DNA of 64,000 nucleotides. Origin: Paenibacillus sp. 32352 (lineage in GTDB: Bacteria > Bacillota > Bacilli > Paenibacillales > NBRC-103111). Shown piece by piece: positions 1-8,168 of the stretch. The translations under genes and the position numbers were made by a program. Each line of letters starts with the position of its first letter. The stretch's first letter is position 1. The stretch spans positions 186,001 through 250,000 of the forward strand of contig NZ_MZNT01000006.1 of assembly GCF_002042965.1 (NCBI RefSeq). The letters run 5' to 3'. The notes beneath the pieces were generated by a model that saw nothing but the letters and a program-made list of their open reading frames with translations, was not told where the DNA came from and did not search any database.

Positions 1-74
1 CAAAGTGAAACTTAGCTTTAAGCAGATGCATCTTCTTTGTGCAAACCCGTAAATTTACAAATGGTGTTATTATT

Positions 75-124
75 TAAAAAAGGTTGTTCCAGAGTCTGAA
101 AAAGGACCCGCGGAACAACCTTTT
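75..124 (-). terminator. Terminator of the YfcC-type permease operon
   Basis: Just beyond the permease stop, the minus strand folds into a stem pairing AAGGTTGTTCC with GGAACAACCTT, followed by a T-run. The 74 bases to its left hold no gene I can support. Confidence 0.85.
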
Positions 125-129
125 ATTTG

Positions 130-1545
130 TTATGCGTAATGAATGATATTGGCAACGATGACGAAGATGGCTCCCACTACAAGCCAGGTCGCCATCAGAG
201 GCCAGAAGAAGCGGACCCACTTCTGATACGGAATTCCCGACACGGCCAAGCTTCCCATTAACGCGGAGGAGGTAGGCAGGATCATGTTGGTGAATCCGTC
301 GCCTAATTGGAATGCGAGCACAGCCGTCTGTCTCGTTACCCCGAGCAAATCGGACAGTGGAACCATGATCGGCATCGTCGTAACCGCCATCCCGGTTCCC
401 GATGTAATGAAGACATTCATGACGTTTTGGAATACATACATGCCTAGAACCTGAATCGAGCTCGGAAGCTCGCCTACAAGAATGGACAGACTGTTCACGA
501 TCGTATCGATGACATTTCCGTGATCCAGTACGACCATAATACCTCTGGCCAAACCGATTATGAAGGCGCCGTAGGTGATTGCACTGGCTCCTTTTACAAA
601 CTCTTTGGCAATCCGGCTCGGGCCGTAGGCCGAGAACAATCCGGACAAGACCCCCATCGTTAAGAACAAGGCAGCCAGCTCTTCCATCCACCAGCCTTTT
701 TTCGATACGCCCCAGATCAAGAGCCCGAAGCCCGCGACAACCGTCAAAATAGTCAAGTAATGCTTCAGCTGCATGGACGGAAGATGGGAGAAGTCCAGCT
801 TCGTCCCGGTGCCTTCCGCCTCTTGCTCCAGCTCGTGAACCAGCCCTTGAGTTGGATCCTTCTTCACTTTCCTTGCATAACGGATAATGTACAGACTGGT
901 TATGGTAATCAAGCAAATGAGCAAAATAATTCGAAGCCACATTCCGGAGAACATAGGAATCTGAGCGATAGCCTGGGCCAAGCCGACGTTGAACGGATTA
1001 AGAATCCCTGCAGTAAAGCCACAGGAGGCCCCCAGCGAGATCATCGCTGTCCCTGTCAGAGCATCGTAGCCGAGCGCCCGGGCGATGGCTATGCCGATTG
1101 GCACGAACACCATTACCTCCGTGGACATCCCCATCGTGAAGCCGCCTACGGAGAACAAAGATAAGAAGACCGGTATTACCCAGACTCCCTTGCTCGCGAA
1201 CGTCCGGGCCACCCGGCCCGTAATCGCCTCGATCGTTCCTGTAGAAGAAATAATCTGGAACGCTCCGCCGATGATAAAGATAAAAAATACGACATCTGCA
1301 GAATCTATAAGTCCATGTACGATAGCTTTAGGTATGTCGACAAGACTTACCGGGCTTGCATCCACATGATGATAGGAACCGGTGACCAGCAGCGATTTCC
1401 CTGTTACCTTATCCTTCACCCGCTCAAACTTCCCTGCAGGGATGGCATAGGTCAATACCGCGGCCACGAAGACCAGGATGATCAAAATCACATAAGTATG
1501 CGGCATTTTCAGCCATTTGCGCTTGCCTGTCATTGCGTTATCCAT
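130..1545 (-). CDS. YfcC-family membrane transporter
   Basis: A 471-residue polytopic inner-membrane protein with about 12 hydrophobic segments and glycine-rich re-entrant stretches such as GGFTMGMSTEVMVFVP near residue 140 and SCGFTAGILNPFNVG near residue 180. These are typical of the YfcC family, related to DcuC/ArcD-type carriers for dicarboxylates, amino acids or peptides. The substrate cannot be read from the sequence. I chose the ATG at 1545 because GGGGGG precedes it at normal spacing; an 18-residue upstream extension would lie wholly inside the preceding gene. It overlaps the M20 hydrolase stop by 8 bases (ATGGATAA), so the two are translationally coupled. The pairing suggests uptake of an amidated substrate followed by cytosolic hydrolysis, as in abgT-abgAB systems; this is inference. 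Confidence 0.85.
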   Translation of the reverse strand: MDNAMTGKRKWLKMPHTYVILIILVFVAAVLTYAIPAGKFERVKDKVTGKSLLVTGSYHHVDASPVSLVDIPKAIVHGLIDSADVVFFIFIIGGAFQIISSTGTIEAITGRVARTFASKGVWVIPVFLSLFSVGGFTMGMSTEVMVFVPIGIAIARALGYDALTGTAMISLGASCGFTAGILNPFNVGLAQAIAQIPMFSGMWLRIILLICLITITSLYIIRYARKVKKDPTQGLVHELEQEAEGTGTKLDFSHLPSMQLKHYLTILTVVAGFGLLIWGVSKKGWWMEELAALFLTMGVLSGLFSAYGPSRIAKEFVKGASAITYGAFIIGLARGIMVVLDHGNVIDTIVNSLSILVGELPSSIQVLGMYVFQNVMNVFITSGTGMAVTTMPIMVPLSDLLGVTRQTAVLAFQLGDGFTNMILPTSSALMGSLAVSGIPYQKWVRFFWPLMATWLVVGAIFVIVANIIHYA

Positions 1546-2746
1546 GTGCTTGCCCCCCGCCGCTTTGCTGTTTCCACTGCTCGAACTCCTCACGGACACT
1601 CCGGAGCGCTTCCTTATCGATACAGAGATCGTAGGTAGTCATCGCCATCGCCTTGGCCGCCTGATTCATCTCGATCATCCCCGCTTCCGATCCGGCCAGC
1701 TCGCTGAACTCCGGCGTATGCGTCGTAGCGTCTCCAAGTCGGATATACGGATGGATGGTAGCGGTAACCTGGCCTACATTGCCGATATCCGAGGAGCCGA
1801 TGCCGCCTTTCTTCGGAGGATCGCATACCTCGATGCCCATCTGCTCCAGATTATTCTGGAATAAAGCGGCGAGCGCTTTATTATTGTTTCTTTCCGCATA
1901 GATAAGCCCTTCCGCAATATCGACGGTAGCGCCCACTCCTTCGGCTGCATGCCGAACCGCCTTATATACCTTCTCCCTTACGGTTTCCAGTTCTTTGACG
2001 GTGGCCGCCCTCAGGATAAACACTGCCTCACACAGCTCCGGCACGACGTTCGGCGCATCTCCGCCCTTCGTAATAATGCCGTGGATGCGGACATCCTCCT
2101 TCACGAACTGGCGAATCGAGTTGATCGCCACAAAGGCGTTAATCATCGCATCCAGCGCGCTGATTCCCTTCTCCGGCGAGGAGGAGGCATGAGCCTGCCG
2201 CCCGTGGAAGGTGAAGGTCGCATCGACGCAAGCCAGCGCTCCCCGCAGCACCATCGTTTTGCTCTGCGGATGAACCATCATCACTGCGTCGATATCGTCG
2301 AACACGCCTTCGTTGCACATGATGATTTTGCCGCCGCCCTCTTCTTCCGCCGGCGTTCCCAGCACGATGATTTTGCCCGGCAGGTCGGGGCAGGCATCCT
2401 TCAGCGCCAGCGCCGCTCCAACCGCGGCCGTGCCGATCAGATTATGCCCGCAAGCATGTCCTATTGCCGGAAGCGCGTCGTACTCGGCAAGCAGCGCTAT
2501 GGTTGGCCCTCCTGCCGATCCTTCCCATGTCGCGCGAAACGACGTTTCCAAACCGGCGATTCCCTTCTCCACCTGAAAGCCCGCTTCCGCCAAAGGAGCG
2601 GTCAGCCATTGCTGAGCCTTATGCTCATGAAAGCTTAGCTCCGGATTGGCATGAATCAGCGACGCCAAGCCTCTGAGCAATTCATCCCTCGCGTCCACCG
2701 CTTGTTGAAGGGCCGCCTTTGCTTCATTCGATTCCGTATTGTTCAT
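1538..2746 (-). CDS. M20-family metallo-amidohydrolase (AbgB / aminoacylase-like)
   Basis: A 402-residue cytosolic zinc hydrolase of the M20D group (N-acyl-amino acid, aminobenzoyl-glutamate and IAA-amino acid hydrolases). Visible signatures are ALLAEYDALP and GHACGHNL (metal ligands, residues about 85-105), GTPAEEEGGGK (catalytic Glu, about 132-142) and SSDIGNVGQV toward the end. The ATG at 2746 is preceded by AGGTGGG with 8-base spacing; a GTG four codons upstream lies inside that ribosome binding site and is less likely. It is the first gene of a two-gene operon with the YfcC-type carrier. The LysR gene upstream on the same strand may control it. The amide substrate is unknown. Confidence 0.88.
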   Translation of the reverse strand: MNNTESNEAKAALQQAVDARDELLRGLASLIHANPELSFHEHKAQQWLTAPLAEAGFQVEKGIAGLETSFRATWEGSAGGPTIALLAEYDALPAIGHACGHNLIGTAAVGAALALKDACPDLPGKIIVLGTPAEEEGGGKIIMCNEGVFDDIDAVMMVHPQSKTMVLRGALACVDATFTFHGRQAHASSSPEKGISALDAMINAFVAINSIRQFVKEDVRIHGIITKGGDAPNVVPELCEAVFILRAATVKELETVREKVYKAVRHAAEGVGATVDIAEGLIYAERNNNKALAALFQNNLEQMGIEVCDPPKKGGIGSSDIGNVGQVTATIHPYIRLGDATTHTPEFSELAGSEAGMIEMNQAAKAMAMTTYDLCIDKEALRSVREEFEQWKQQSGGGQAHG

Positions 2747-2758
2747 TGCTGCTCCCAC

Positions 2759-3178
2759 CTAACATGTCCCAAGATATGGTTTTTATGATGATCCTCGAAT
2801 TGAAATGCAACCGAATATTTATGCAACTTATTTGAATTATTGTAAATCGGCACCCCCAATAAGTAAAATGAATAGTTTTTAGCGGTTGACCTAAAAAAAT
2901 TTTATGAGACTCTCAATTAAACCGCTTCCTTGCTTATATTTTCGCGCTTTCACTTCATGCGATTTCCCTGCTCTTGAAGTGGTGGGAATTTCTGTATCTT
3001 CATTTCCATCCTCTCTCAGGTTGGTCTGAGTCTAACAGGCTATAGAATAATTATGCATAGCGGCCGGTGTTAACTGGGCCTGGGGAATGAAGCAGCCCCA
3101 CGAGGCGGGGCCTTGGATTCGAAGCGGCCTCCGTTACGTAATGGAGCGGTCCCAAAATTTATAAACCTATGTAATGCT
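2759..3178. other. Gene-free stretch upstream of the M20 operon
   Basis: No open frame here looks coding. At 2805-2826 the hexamer ATGCAA occurs twice, 16 bp apart, upstream of the M20 gene, and could be part of a LysR-type control site. The 3060-3155 part is GC-rich with several short hairpins (for example GGGG/CCCC around 3082-3100 and CTCCGTTACGTAATGGAG at 3129-3146) that I cannot assign. Confidence 0.4.
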
Positions 3179-3204
3179 AAAAAGACCTAGCCTGTGGCTA
3201 GGTC
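3179..3204 (-). terminator. Terminator downstream of the LysR gene
   Basis: On the minus strand GACCTAGCC pairs with GGCTAGGTC across a short loop and is followed by five T residues. It lies beyond the fold-back repeat, so the repeat would be transcribed as part of the lysR 3' end. Confidence 0.7.
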
Positions 3205-3211
3205 CTGATTC

Positions 3212-3412
3212 TGTTGCAAAACCTGAAATATGAAAATATCATAAGTACCCCGGTGGGGTATCACCCTCCGGCCTCTGTTGTTCTCGGACAAATTTTGATC
3301 ATATTCGCTTTACAGCGGGTATTTTCCGAGAATAAAGGCGGGCGCAACCGCTCCTCCAAGGGATACCCCACCTAGTACCTTTCACATTTTTCTATATGAA
3401 TGGGTTTAGCAC
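3212..3412. repeat. Fold-back repeat, copy 1 (~200 bp)
   Basis: An imperfect palindrome about 200 bp long. Outer arms TGTTGCAAAACC and GGGTTTAGCAC pair, middle arms GTACCCCGGTGGGGTATC (3245-3262) and GGATACCCCACCTAGTACC (3361-3379) pair, and inner arms TTCTCGGA and TTTTCCGAGAA pair around 3281-3332. A second copy lies at 8169-8372 with roughly 80% identity in the core by eye, and some differences in the outer arms compensate each other. Size, fold and lack of an open frame resemble non-autonomous elements such as bcr1 of the B. cereus group or MITEs. A structured RNA is the alternative. Confidence 0.75.
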
Positions 3413-3447
3413 GGGCGGCTCATGCAATCTACTTAGAGTGCTGCATT

Positions 3448-4338
3448 TTATTGCGGATGCACTTCCTTCATATAAGACACAAACCGTTCAGCGGTAGCTA
3501 CCTGCAGAGAGGACTGCTTGTAAACCATCCATGTATTGCGCTTCATCGGCTCCCCATTCTTCCGGTACAATTCGACCTTATGCAGCCCATCCTCCTCCGT
3601 CACGAAAATTCCGGGGATGATGGAATAGCCAAGCCCATGCTTGACCATCTCCTTGCAAGTCTCATAGCTGTCCACCTGCATGGTGACCAGCGGAGGAACA
3701 TGAAAGCGTTCGCGCCACCACGCATTGATCGTCTCGCTGAACGGCAGCGGCGAATAGCTGCTTGTCTGAACTTTGGGCTGCTTGTAACAAATTTGGGGAA
3801 GACGCGGCAGGTCTTCCCACTGAATTTCCTCTTGCGATACAAGACAAATATGCTCGTCATGAAGCAGGTGCTTGCCCTCGAACCATGGATAGTCGCCGCG
3901 AATCACTCCCACCTGGATCTCTTCCCGTGACAGCAGCTCCAGAATCTCCGTACTCAAGGCGCAGGTGACAATAAGCTGAACCTCCGGGTACAAGTCTCTG
4001 AACTTCTTCAGCAGCGGGGGCAGCTTATATAAGCCAAAGTAGCTGGACACTCCGATTCGAAGACTCCCCTTGACCTCATTGCGCATGTTAACGATATACT
4101 CTTTCATTTTGGCAAGTTCATCGAGCATCTTTTTGGCATATTCGGCCAAATATTCGCCTTCCGGAGTCAGCCTCGTCCCTTTGGCGTTCTTCACAATAAG
4201 GGAGACGCCCATCTCCCGCTCCATCTGATGGAGGCGGTACGTCAAGGCCGGCTGGGTGATATATAGACGCTCCGCCGCTTTGGTCAAGCTCTGCTCCTCC
4301 GCCACATACAGAAGCATCATATAATCCTTTTCGTTCAT
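3448..4338 (-). CDS. LysR-family transcriptional regulator
   Basis: A 296-residue regulator with the canonical LysR winged helix-turn-helix at the N terminus (SLTKAAERLYITQPALTYRLHQ, quoted here only to residue 20: SLTKAAERLYITQPALTYRL) followed by a periplasmic-binding-like effector domain from about residue 90. Length fits the family. The ATG at 4338 has GGGGTGGAGG upstream; longer extensions run through the end of tatC. It is the third gene of a minus-strand run (MerR-like, tatC, lysR) and lies upstream of the M20/YfcC operon, which it may activate. The effector is unknown. Confidence 0.88.
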   Translation of the reverse strand: MNEKDYMMLLYVAEEQSLTKAAERLYITQPALTYRLHQMEREMGVSLIVKNAKGTRLTPEGEYLAEYAKKMLDELAKMKEYIVNMRNEVKGSLRIGVSSYFGLYKLPPLLKKFRDLYPEVQLIVTCALSTEILELLSREEIQVGVIRGDYPWFEGKHLLHDEHICLVSQEEIQWEDLPRLPQICYKQPKVQTSSYSPLPFSETINAWWRERFHVPPLVTMQVDSYETCKEMVKHGLGYSIIPGIFVTEEDGLHKVELYRKNGEPMKRNTWMVYKQSSLQVATAERFVSYMKEVHPQ

Positions 4339-4378
4339 GCCTCCACCCCTTTCATGACCAAAACAATCCAAGACAGCT

Positions 4379-5134
4379 TTATGCCGCCGATTCCAGCCCT
4401 CCCGCTTCACGGAGCTGCAGCTGCTTGCGGTATACCATGCCGGACAGCCAGACACTGAATTCGTAAAGGCCTATCAATGGCACAGCCACCATTAGATGCG
4501 ACAGCAATTCCGGAGGCGAAATCAAGCTGGCCACGATAACTAGCGTCAAATAAGCGTACCGGCGCATGGAATGCAGCCGCTTTGGGTTCAGTATGCCAAT
4601 TTTGGTCAAAAACATAACAACAACCGGCAGCTCGAAAGCCACCGCTAACGGAATCACAATGTTAAACATAAAGCCGAAGTATTGGGAAATGCCGTACGTT
4701 TCCGTAAATTGCAGACTTTGCGCAATCCCTGTCGTAAAGCGAAAGCTCATGGGAAACACGATAAAATAAGCAAAGCTGAAGCCTGCAGCAAAGCAAACGA
4801 TCGTAAAAGGAATATATTTCAACGCGGCGTCCTGCTCGTTCGTCTTGAGCCCGACCGTCACGAATTTCCACAGCTGATAGAGCGCGAAGGGCAGCGTAAC
4901 TGCCAGCGAGAATGCTAAGGCAATGCTCATATAAATCCGGAGTCCATCCCACGGGGAGAAAACATTCCAGGCTATAGCGGAGGCTGGAGGTACGCTTTTT
5001 AAATATACCAAAATTCGGGGTGCAATAAATAGTCCTGCCGCCATTGTGATAACCGTCACCAGCAGCACCAGCAAGATCCTCTTACGCAGCTCGGCTAAAT
5101 GCTCCGTCAAGGTCATCAATCTGTCATCGTGCAT
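4379..5134 (-). CDS. tatC: Twin-arginine translocase subunit TatC
   Basis: A 251-residue inner-membrane protein with six predicted transmembrane helices. It begins with the diagnostic MTLTEHLAELRKRI segment (residues about 7-20) and contains the FAYFIVFP and FGFMFNIVIPLAVAFELPVV regions conserved in TatC (second given to its first 20 residues). TatC is the signal-peptide receptor that recognises the RR motif of folded Tat substrates. The start at 5134 is the Met next to the family N terminus. It lies between the short MerR-like gene and lysR, and divergently across the intergenic region are a Tat substrate and tatA, so the locus carries its own receptor, pore subunit and cargo. Confidence 0.95.
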   Translation of the reverse strand: MHDDRLMTLTEHLAELRKRILLVLLVTVITMAAGLFIAPRILVYLKSVPPASAIAWNVFSPWDGLRIYMSIALAFSLAVTLPFALYQLWKFVTVGLKTNEQDAALKYIPFTIVCFAAGFSFAYFIVFPMSFRFTTGIAQSLQFTETYGISQYFGFMFNIVIPLAVAFELPVVVMFLTKIGILNPKRLHSMRRYAYLTLVIVASLISPPELLSHLMVAVPLIGLYEFSVWLSGMVYRKQLQLREAGGLESAA

Positions 5135-5202
5135 GGCCAGCACCAACCTTCCCTTAAGGTTTGCCCCTTGAGCCCGAGGCATGTAACTCTTTGTGTGATC
5201 CG

Positions 5203-5436
5203 CTAGATGCTTTTAAACGGGCGCATTGCTTTTAATTCGAACGTGTGGAAGCCGTCCCTCAGCTTTTCATTGATTTCGCGAAGCCTCTTGACATCCTCAA
5301 ACGAATACCTTCGAGCTCCTCCTTTCGTTCTGGCGGGAAAGATGAGCTTGCGCTCCTCATAGTAGCGAATTTGTCTCTCCGATAAGCCTGTTAACTCCTT
5401 AACGATTCCGATGTTCATCACTTTTTCTTCCATCAT
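5203..5436 (-). CDS. Short MerR-family regulator resembling TnrA/GlnR
   Basis: A 77-residue DNA-binding protein consisting almost only of a MerR winged helix. Residues 9-32 ([19 protein letters not shown] and following KLIFP) are very close to TnrA/GlnR, the nitrogen regulators of Bacillales. After KLRDGF it ends within a few residues, whereas TnrA (about 110) and GlnR (about 135) carry a C-terminal tail that contacts glutamine synthetase. Loss of that tail suggests a different or absent nitrogen signal. AGGAGG precedes tandem ATGs. It heads the tatC-lysR run. The gene faces a perfect TGTTA-N7-TTACA box and an amine oxidase gene. Function as their regulator is inferred. Confidence 0.85.
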   Translation of the reverse strand: MMEEKVMNIGIVKELTGLSERQIRYYEERKLIFPARTKGGARRYSFEDVKRLREINEKLRDGFHTFELKAMRPFKSI

Positions 5437-5574
5437 AATTACCTCCTACGTAATTTTAATGTTAAGTATTATGGCCGATGAAAAGATAAACGAACCGTTT
5501 TCCCCCATTTCTTGAGTCGATTCTAACAAAAACCGCTTTGAAATTGCAATGATTTTCGAAAAACAAAAAAACAA

Positions 5575-5591
5575 TGTTAGAAAACCTTACA
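5575..5591. promoter_or_regulatory. GlnR/TnrA-type nitrogen box
   Basis: TGTTAGAAAACCTTACA matches the GlnR/TnrA consensus TGTNA-N7-TNACA at every fixed position. It is centred near 5583, about 50 bp upstream of a start site predicted from a TACGAT -10 at 5621-5626. That is the spacing at which TnrA activates in B. subtilis. Activation of the amine oxidase operon is inferred. Confidence 0.75.
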
Positions 5592-5671
5592 AATTTGAAG
5601 TCAAATAAAAATTTTTTTGGTACGATCTCGTTGTGAGGTTGATCCACTTTACCCTAAAGGAGTCGAGGAGC

Positions 5672-7282
5672 ATGGAGACAAAGGAACCAACGAAAGAGAT
5701 GACCCGAAGGCAGTTTCTAACCACCGTAGGTAAAATCGGCGGGTCTGCAGCCGTATTTAGCGTCATGGGGACGCTGGGCCTGCTTTCGCCCGATACTTTA
5801 AAGGCAGCCGAATTCACCCCTCCGAATCAAGGCGATTTGTCTTCCACTCACCGCAACGGCAAAAAAATCATCATCCTCGGAGGGGGCATCGCAGGGATGA
5901 CCGCAGCCTACGAGCTTGGGCAGGCCGGATATGACTGCACCATTCTGGAGGCGCGAGCCCGTGCAGGGGGCCGGATCTGGACCGTGCGCAGGGGAACGAC
6001 CGTCACCGAGATCGGCGGCGTCAAGCAGGTGGCCCGGTTCGACGAAGGAGAGGCCATGTACCTGAACGCAGGACCTATGCGGATTCCACAATTCCATGTC
6101 ACGATGGAATACTGCCGCAAATTCGGAATTGCCATCGAGCCATTCAACAATGTTAACGAGCACGGTTACTACTACAACGAGAACGCAGGCGAGCTATCGG
6201 GGCGCAAAGTCCGAAAACGGGAAGCCAAAGCAGATGTAAGAGGGTATGTAGCGGAAATGCTGGCCAAAGCGGTCAACCAGAACGCACTGGATCTCCCGCT
6301 GACTCCGGAGGAAAAGGCGAAGCTGGTTGAATACTTGAAGCGCGAGGGCGACTTGAACGCCGATCTGTTCTATAAGGGGTCGGAGCGCGGAGGCTATATC
6401 GAGGAACCGGGTGGCAAGCTGGATGCAGGCGTACGCCGCGACCCGTTCGACATGAAATCGATCATCACCTCCGGCTTTGGCAATTTCTTCAGCAACGAGT
6501 ATTCGTACGACCAGCAGATGATGATGTTCCATCCGGTAGGCGGGATCGACCATATTGCCAAAGCGTTCGAGAAGCGCCTGGGCAATCGCATCCAATTCCA
6601 TTCCGAGGTCAAGGAAATTCGGCAAAACGAAAGCGGCGTGCGCATCACGTACACCCATCTGGAAACCGGCACAACCAAGGAAATTACCGGGGATTACTGT
6701 ATTTGTACGATTCCCTTATCGGTGCTTAAAAGCATCCCGGCCGACTTCTCCCCCGAAATGGCGGACGCCATCTCCAAAGTTAACTACGTATCCGCAGGCA
6801 AAATCGGCCTTCAGTTCAAACGCCGCTTCTGGGAGGAGGATGAGCAGATTTACGGCGGAAGCTCCCTGACGAATATGGATATTACCCAGATGTATTACCC
6901 GCCGACTAATTATTTCGGCAAAAAAGGGGTTTTGCTCGGTTACTACGTAACGGGCGCCAACGCCGACAAGCTCGGGAAAATGTCCCTTGCGGAGCGTGAA
7001 AGCTACGCATTAAGCCAAGGGGCCAAAATCCACCCGCAGTACCACAAGGAATTCGAGGCCTCCTTCTCCGTGCATTGGAAAAACATCAAGTATAACCTGG
7101 GCGGTTGGGGCAGCTATTCTGCCGACGAACGCAAGACATTATATCCAACCTTATGCAAGCCGGATGGCCGAATTTACCTGGCCGGCGAGCACATCAGCTA
7201 CATTCCGGCCTGGATGGCCGGAGGCATCGAATCCGCGCGCAAAGTCGTCACCGAAATTCACGAACGTGTCATGAAAGAATAG
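5672..7282 (+). CDS. Tat-exported flavin amine oxidase (L-amino acid oxidase-like)
   Basis: A 536-residue FAD enzyme that should oxidise an amine or L-amino acid to the imine, releasing H2O2. The N terminus holds a Tat signal (RRQFLTTVG at residues 11-19, then a hydrophobic stretch ending near LKAAE). The Rossmann FAD motif is IIILGGGIAGMTAAYEL at about residue 66, followed by LEARARAGGRIWTV. The C-terminal FAD/substrate motif is YLAGEHISYIPAWMAGGIES. This set fits the monoamine/L-amino acid oxidase family. The ATG at 5672 has AAAGGAG and GAGGAG upstream. It heads a three-gene unit with a secreted RidA-like protein and tatA, behind the nitrogen box. The likely role is extracellular nitrogen release; the substrate is unknown. 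Confidence 0.9.
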   Translation: METKEPTKEMTRRQFLTTVGKIGGSAAVFSVMGTLGLLSPDTLKAAEFTPPNQGDLSSTHRNGKKIIILGGGIAGMTAAYELGQAGYDCTILEARARAGGRIWTVRRGTTVTEIGGVKQVARFDEGEAMYLNAGPMRIPQFHVTMEYCRKFGIAIEPFNNVNEHGYYYNENAGELSGRKVRKREAKADVRGYVAEMLAKAVNQNALDLPLTPEEKAKLVEYLKREGDLNADLFYKGSERGGYIEEPGGKLDAGVRRDPFDMKSIITSGFGNFFSNEYSYDQQMMMFHPVGGIDHIAKAFEKRLGNRIQFHSEVKEIRQNESGVRITYTHLETGTTKEITGDYCICTIPLSVLKSIPADFSPEMADAISKVNYVSAGKIGLQFKRRFWEEDEQIYGGSSLTNMDITQMYYPPTNYFGKKGVLLGYYVTGANADKLGKMSLAERESYALSQGAKIHPQYHKEFEASFSVHWKNIKYNLGGWGSYSADERKTLYPTLCKPDGRIYLAGEHISYIPAWMAGGIESARKVVTEIHERVMKE

Positions 7283-7303
7283 AGGAAGGGACGGTCGATC
7301 GAT

Positions 7304-7852
7304 ATGTATAACAAAATCAAAACCATTCTAGCGGTAGGCTTGCTGTCTACAGCTATCGGAGTCAGTGCCTATGCGGAGGAAACACCGAGCAAGTACCCGG
7401 CGGAACCGGTGAATGAAGCCGAGTTTTACGGTAATCCCTCCTCAACCATCTCGGGAGGCGTTTCTGTCCCGGCCGGATCGGCCTATCTATACACCAGCGG
7501 AACAACACCTCCGGTTCTGAACAAGGACGGCGCTACGGTGTATGAACGTTACGGGGACACGAAGACTCAGGCCGAAGGCGTCCTGAAGAACATTGAAAAC
7601 CAGCTGAAGGAAAAAGGCTTGACCCTGAAGGACGTGATTTACCTCCGCGCCTATCTTACAGCCGATCCGAGCAAGGATAACAAATTCGATTTCAAAGGCT
7701 GGAACGAAGCCTATGCAGAGTATTTCAACAATGAATCCAATCCGGTCAAAACCGCCCGTTCCACTGTCGGCGTAGCCGGACTGGTCAATGAAGATTGGCT
7801 GATCGAGATTGAGGCCGTGGCAGTTTATCCAAAGATGCACAATCAAGATTAA
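7304..7852 (+). CDS. Exported RidA-family (YjgF/YER057c) enamine/imine deaminase
   Basis: A 182-residue protein with a Sec signal peptide (KIKTILAVGLLSTAIGVSA, probable cleavage after AYA near residue 25) followed by a complete RidA fold. RidA enzymes hydrolyse reactive imines to ketones or aldehydes plus ammonia. The conserved substrate-binding Arg is visible in KTARSTVGV and the Glu in IEIEAVAVYP. Most RidA proteins are cytosolic, so export is unusual. It begins 21 bp after the amine oxidase stop. Since amine oxidases generate imines, the pair makes chemical sense: the oxidase makes the imine outside and RidA hydrolyses it. That coupling is inference. Confidence 0.87.
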   Translation: MYNKIKTILAVGLLSTAIGVSAYAEETPSKYPAEPVNEAEFYGNPSSTISGGVSVPAGSAYLYTSGTTPPVLNKDGATVYERYGDTKTQAEGVLKNIENQLKEKGLTLKDVIYLRAYLTADPSKDNKFDFKGWNEAYAEYFNNESNPVKTARSTVGVAGLVNEDWLIEIEAVAVYPKMHNQD

Positions 7853-7904
7853 AGCAAACGGATGCTTGAACAGCATAACATACAAAATGAGGAGTTGAGC
7901 GTGT

Positions 7905-8132
7905 ATGCTTCAAAACATCGGCTTTCCGGGTCTCATGATGATTTTGGTGGTTATCTTGATCTTATTCGGTCCTTCCAAGCTTCCGGAGCTCGGAAGAGCG
8001 GTCGGCCGCACTCTGCATGAATTCAAATCATCCGCGCGCGAGCTTGTTTCGGAGCACAAGGAGAGCGGCGAGGATTTCAAAGAAGCACCGCAAAAGGAGC
8101 ATAAGGAAGCCGCCGAAAGAAGCCACGCTTAA
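7905..8132 (+). CDS. tatA: Twin-arginine translocase subunit TatA
   Basis: A 75-residue protein with one N-terminal transmembrane helix, the [17 protein letters not shown] hinge and amphipathic helix, and a charged C-terminal tail, all as in TatA/TatE pore subunits. GAGGAG lies upstream. It closes the amine oxidase-RidA unit and complements tatC on the other strand, giving a minimal TatA-TatC translocase beside its probable cargo, like B. subtilis tatAdCd beside phoD. Confidence 0.95.
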   Translation: MLQNIGFPGLMMILVVILILFGPSKLPELGRAVGRTLHEFKSSARELVSEHKESGEDFKEAPQKEHKEAAERSHA

Positions 8133-8142
8133 ATGTTTAAAG

Positions 8143-8163
8143 AGCCGCCTGCAAGGGCGGCCT
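8143..8163. terminator. Hairpin flanking repeat copy 2, left
   Basis: AGCCGCCTGCAAGGGCGGCCT forms a GCCGCC/GGCGGC hairpin (the quoted stem region spans 21 bp). On the minus strand it is followed by TCTTTAAA, so it can end leftward transcription of add; it also follows tatA. A near-identical hairpin sits on the other side of the fold-back repeat. Confidence 0.55.
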
Positions 8164-8168
8164 GTGGT

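Noticed and set aside
74..940. A 288-codon minus-strand frame overlapping the YfcC-type permease
   Set aside because: It is Arg/Ser/His-rich, lacks a family pattern and lies inside a clearly coding frame with membrane helices.
3212..3412. Retron msr-msd or group II intron for the fold-back element
   Set aside because: No reverse transcriptase gene lies nearby and there is no intron domain V/VI signature; the size and full palindrome fit a MITE-like repeat or structured RNA better.
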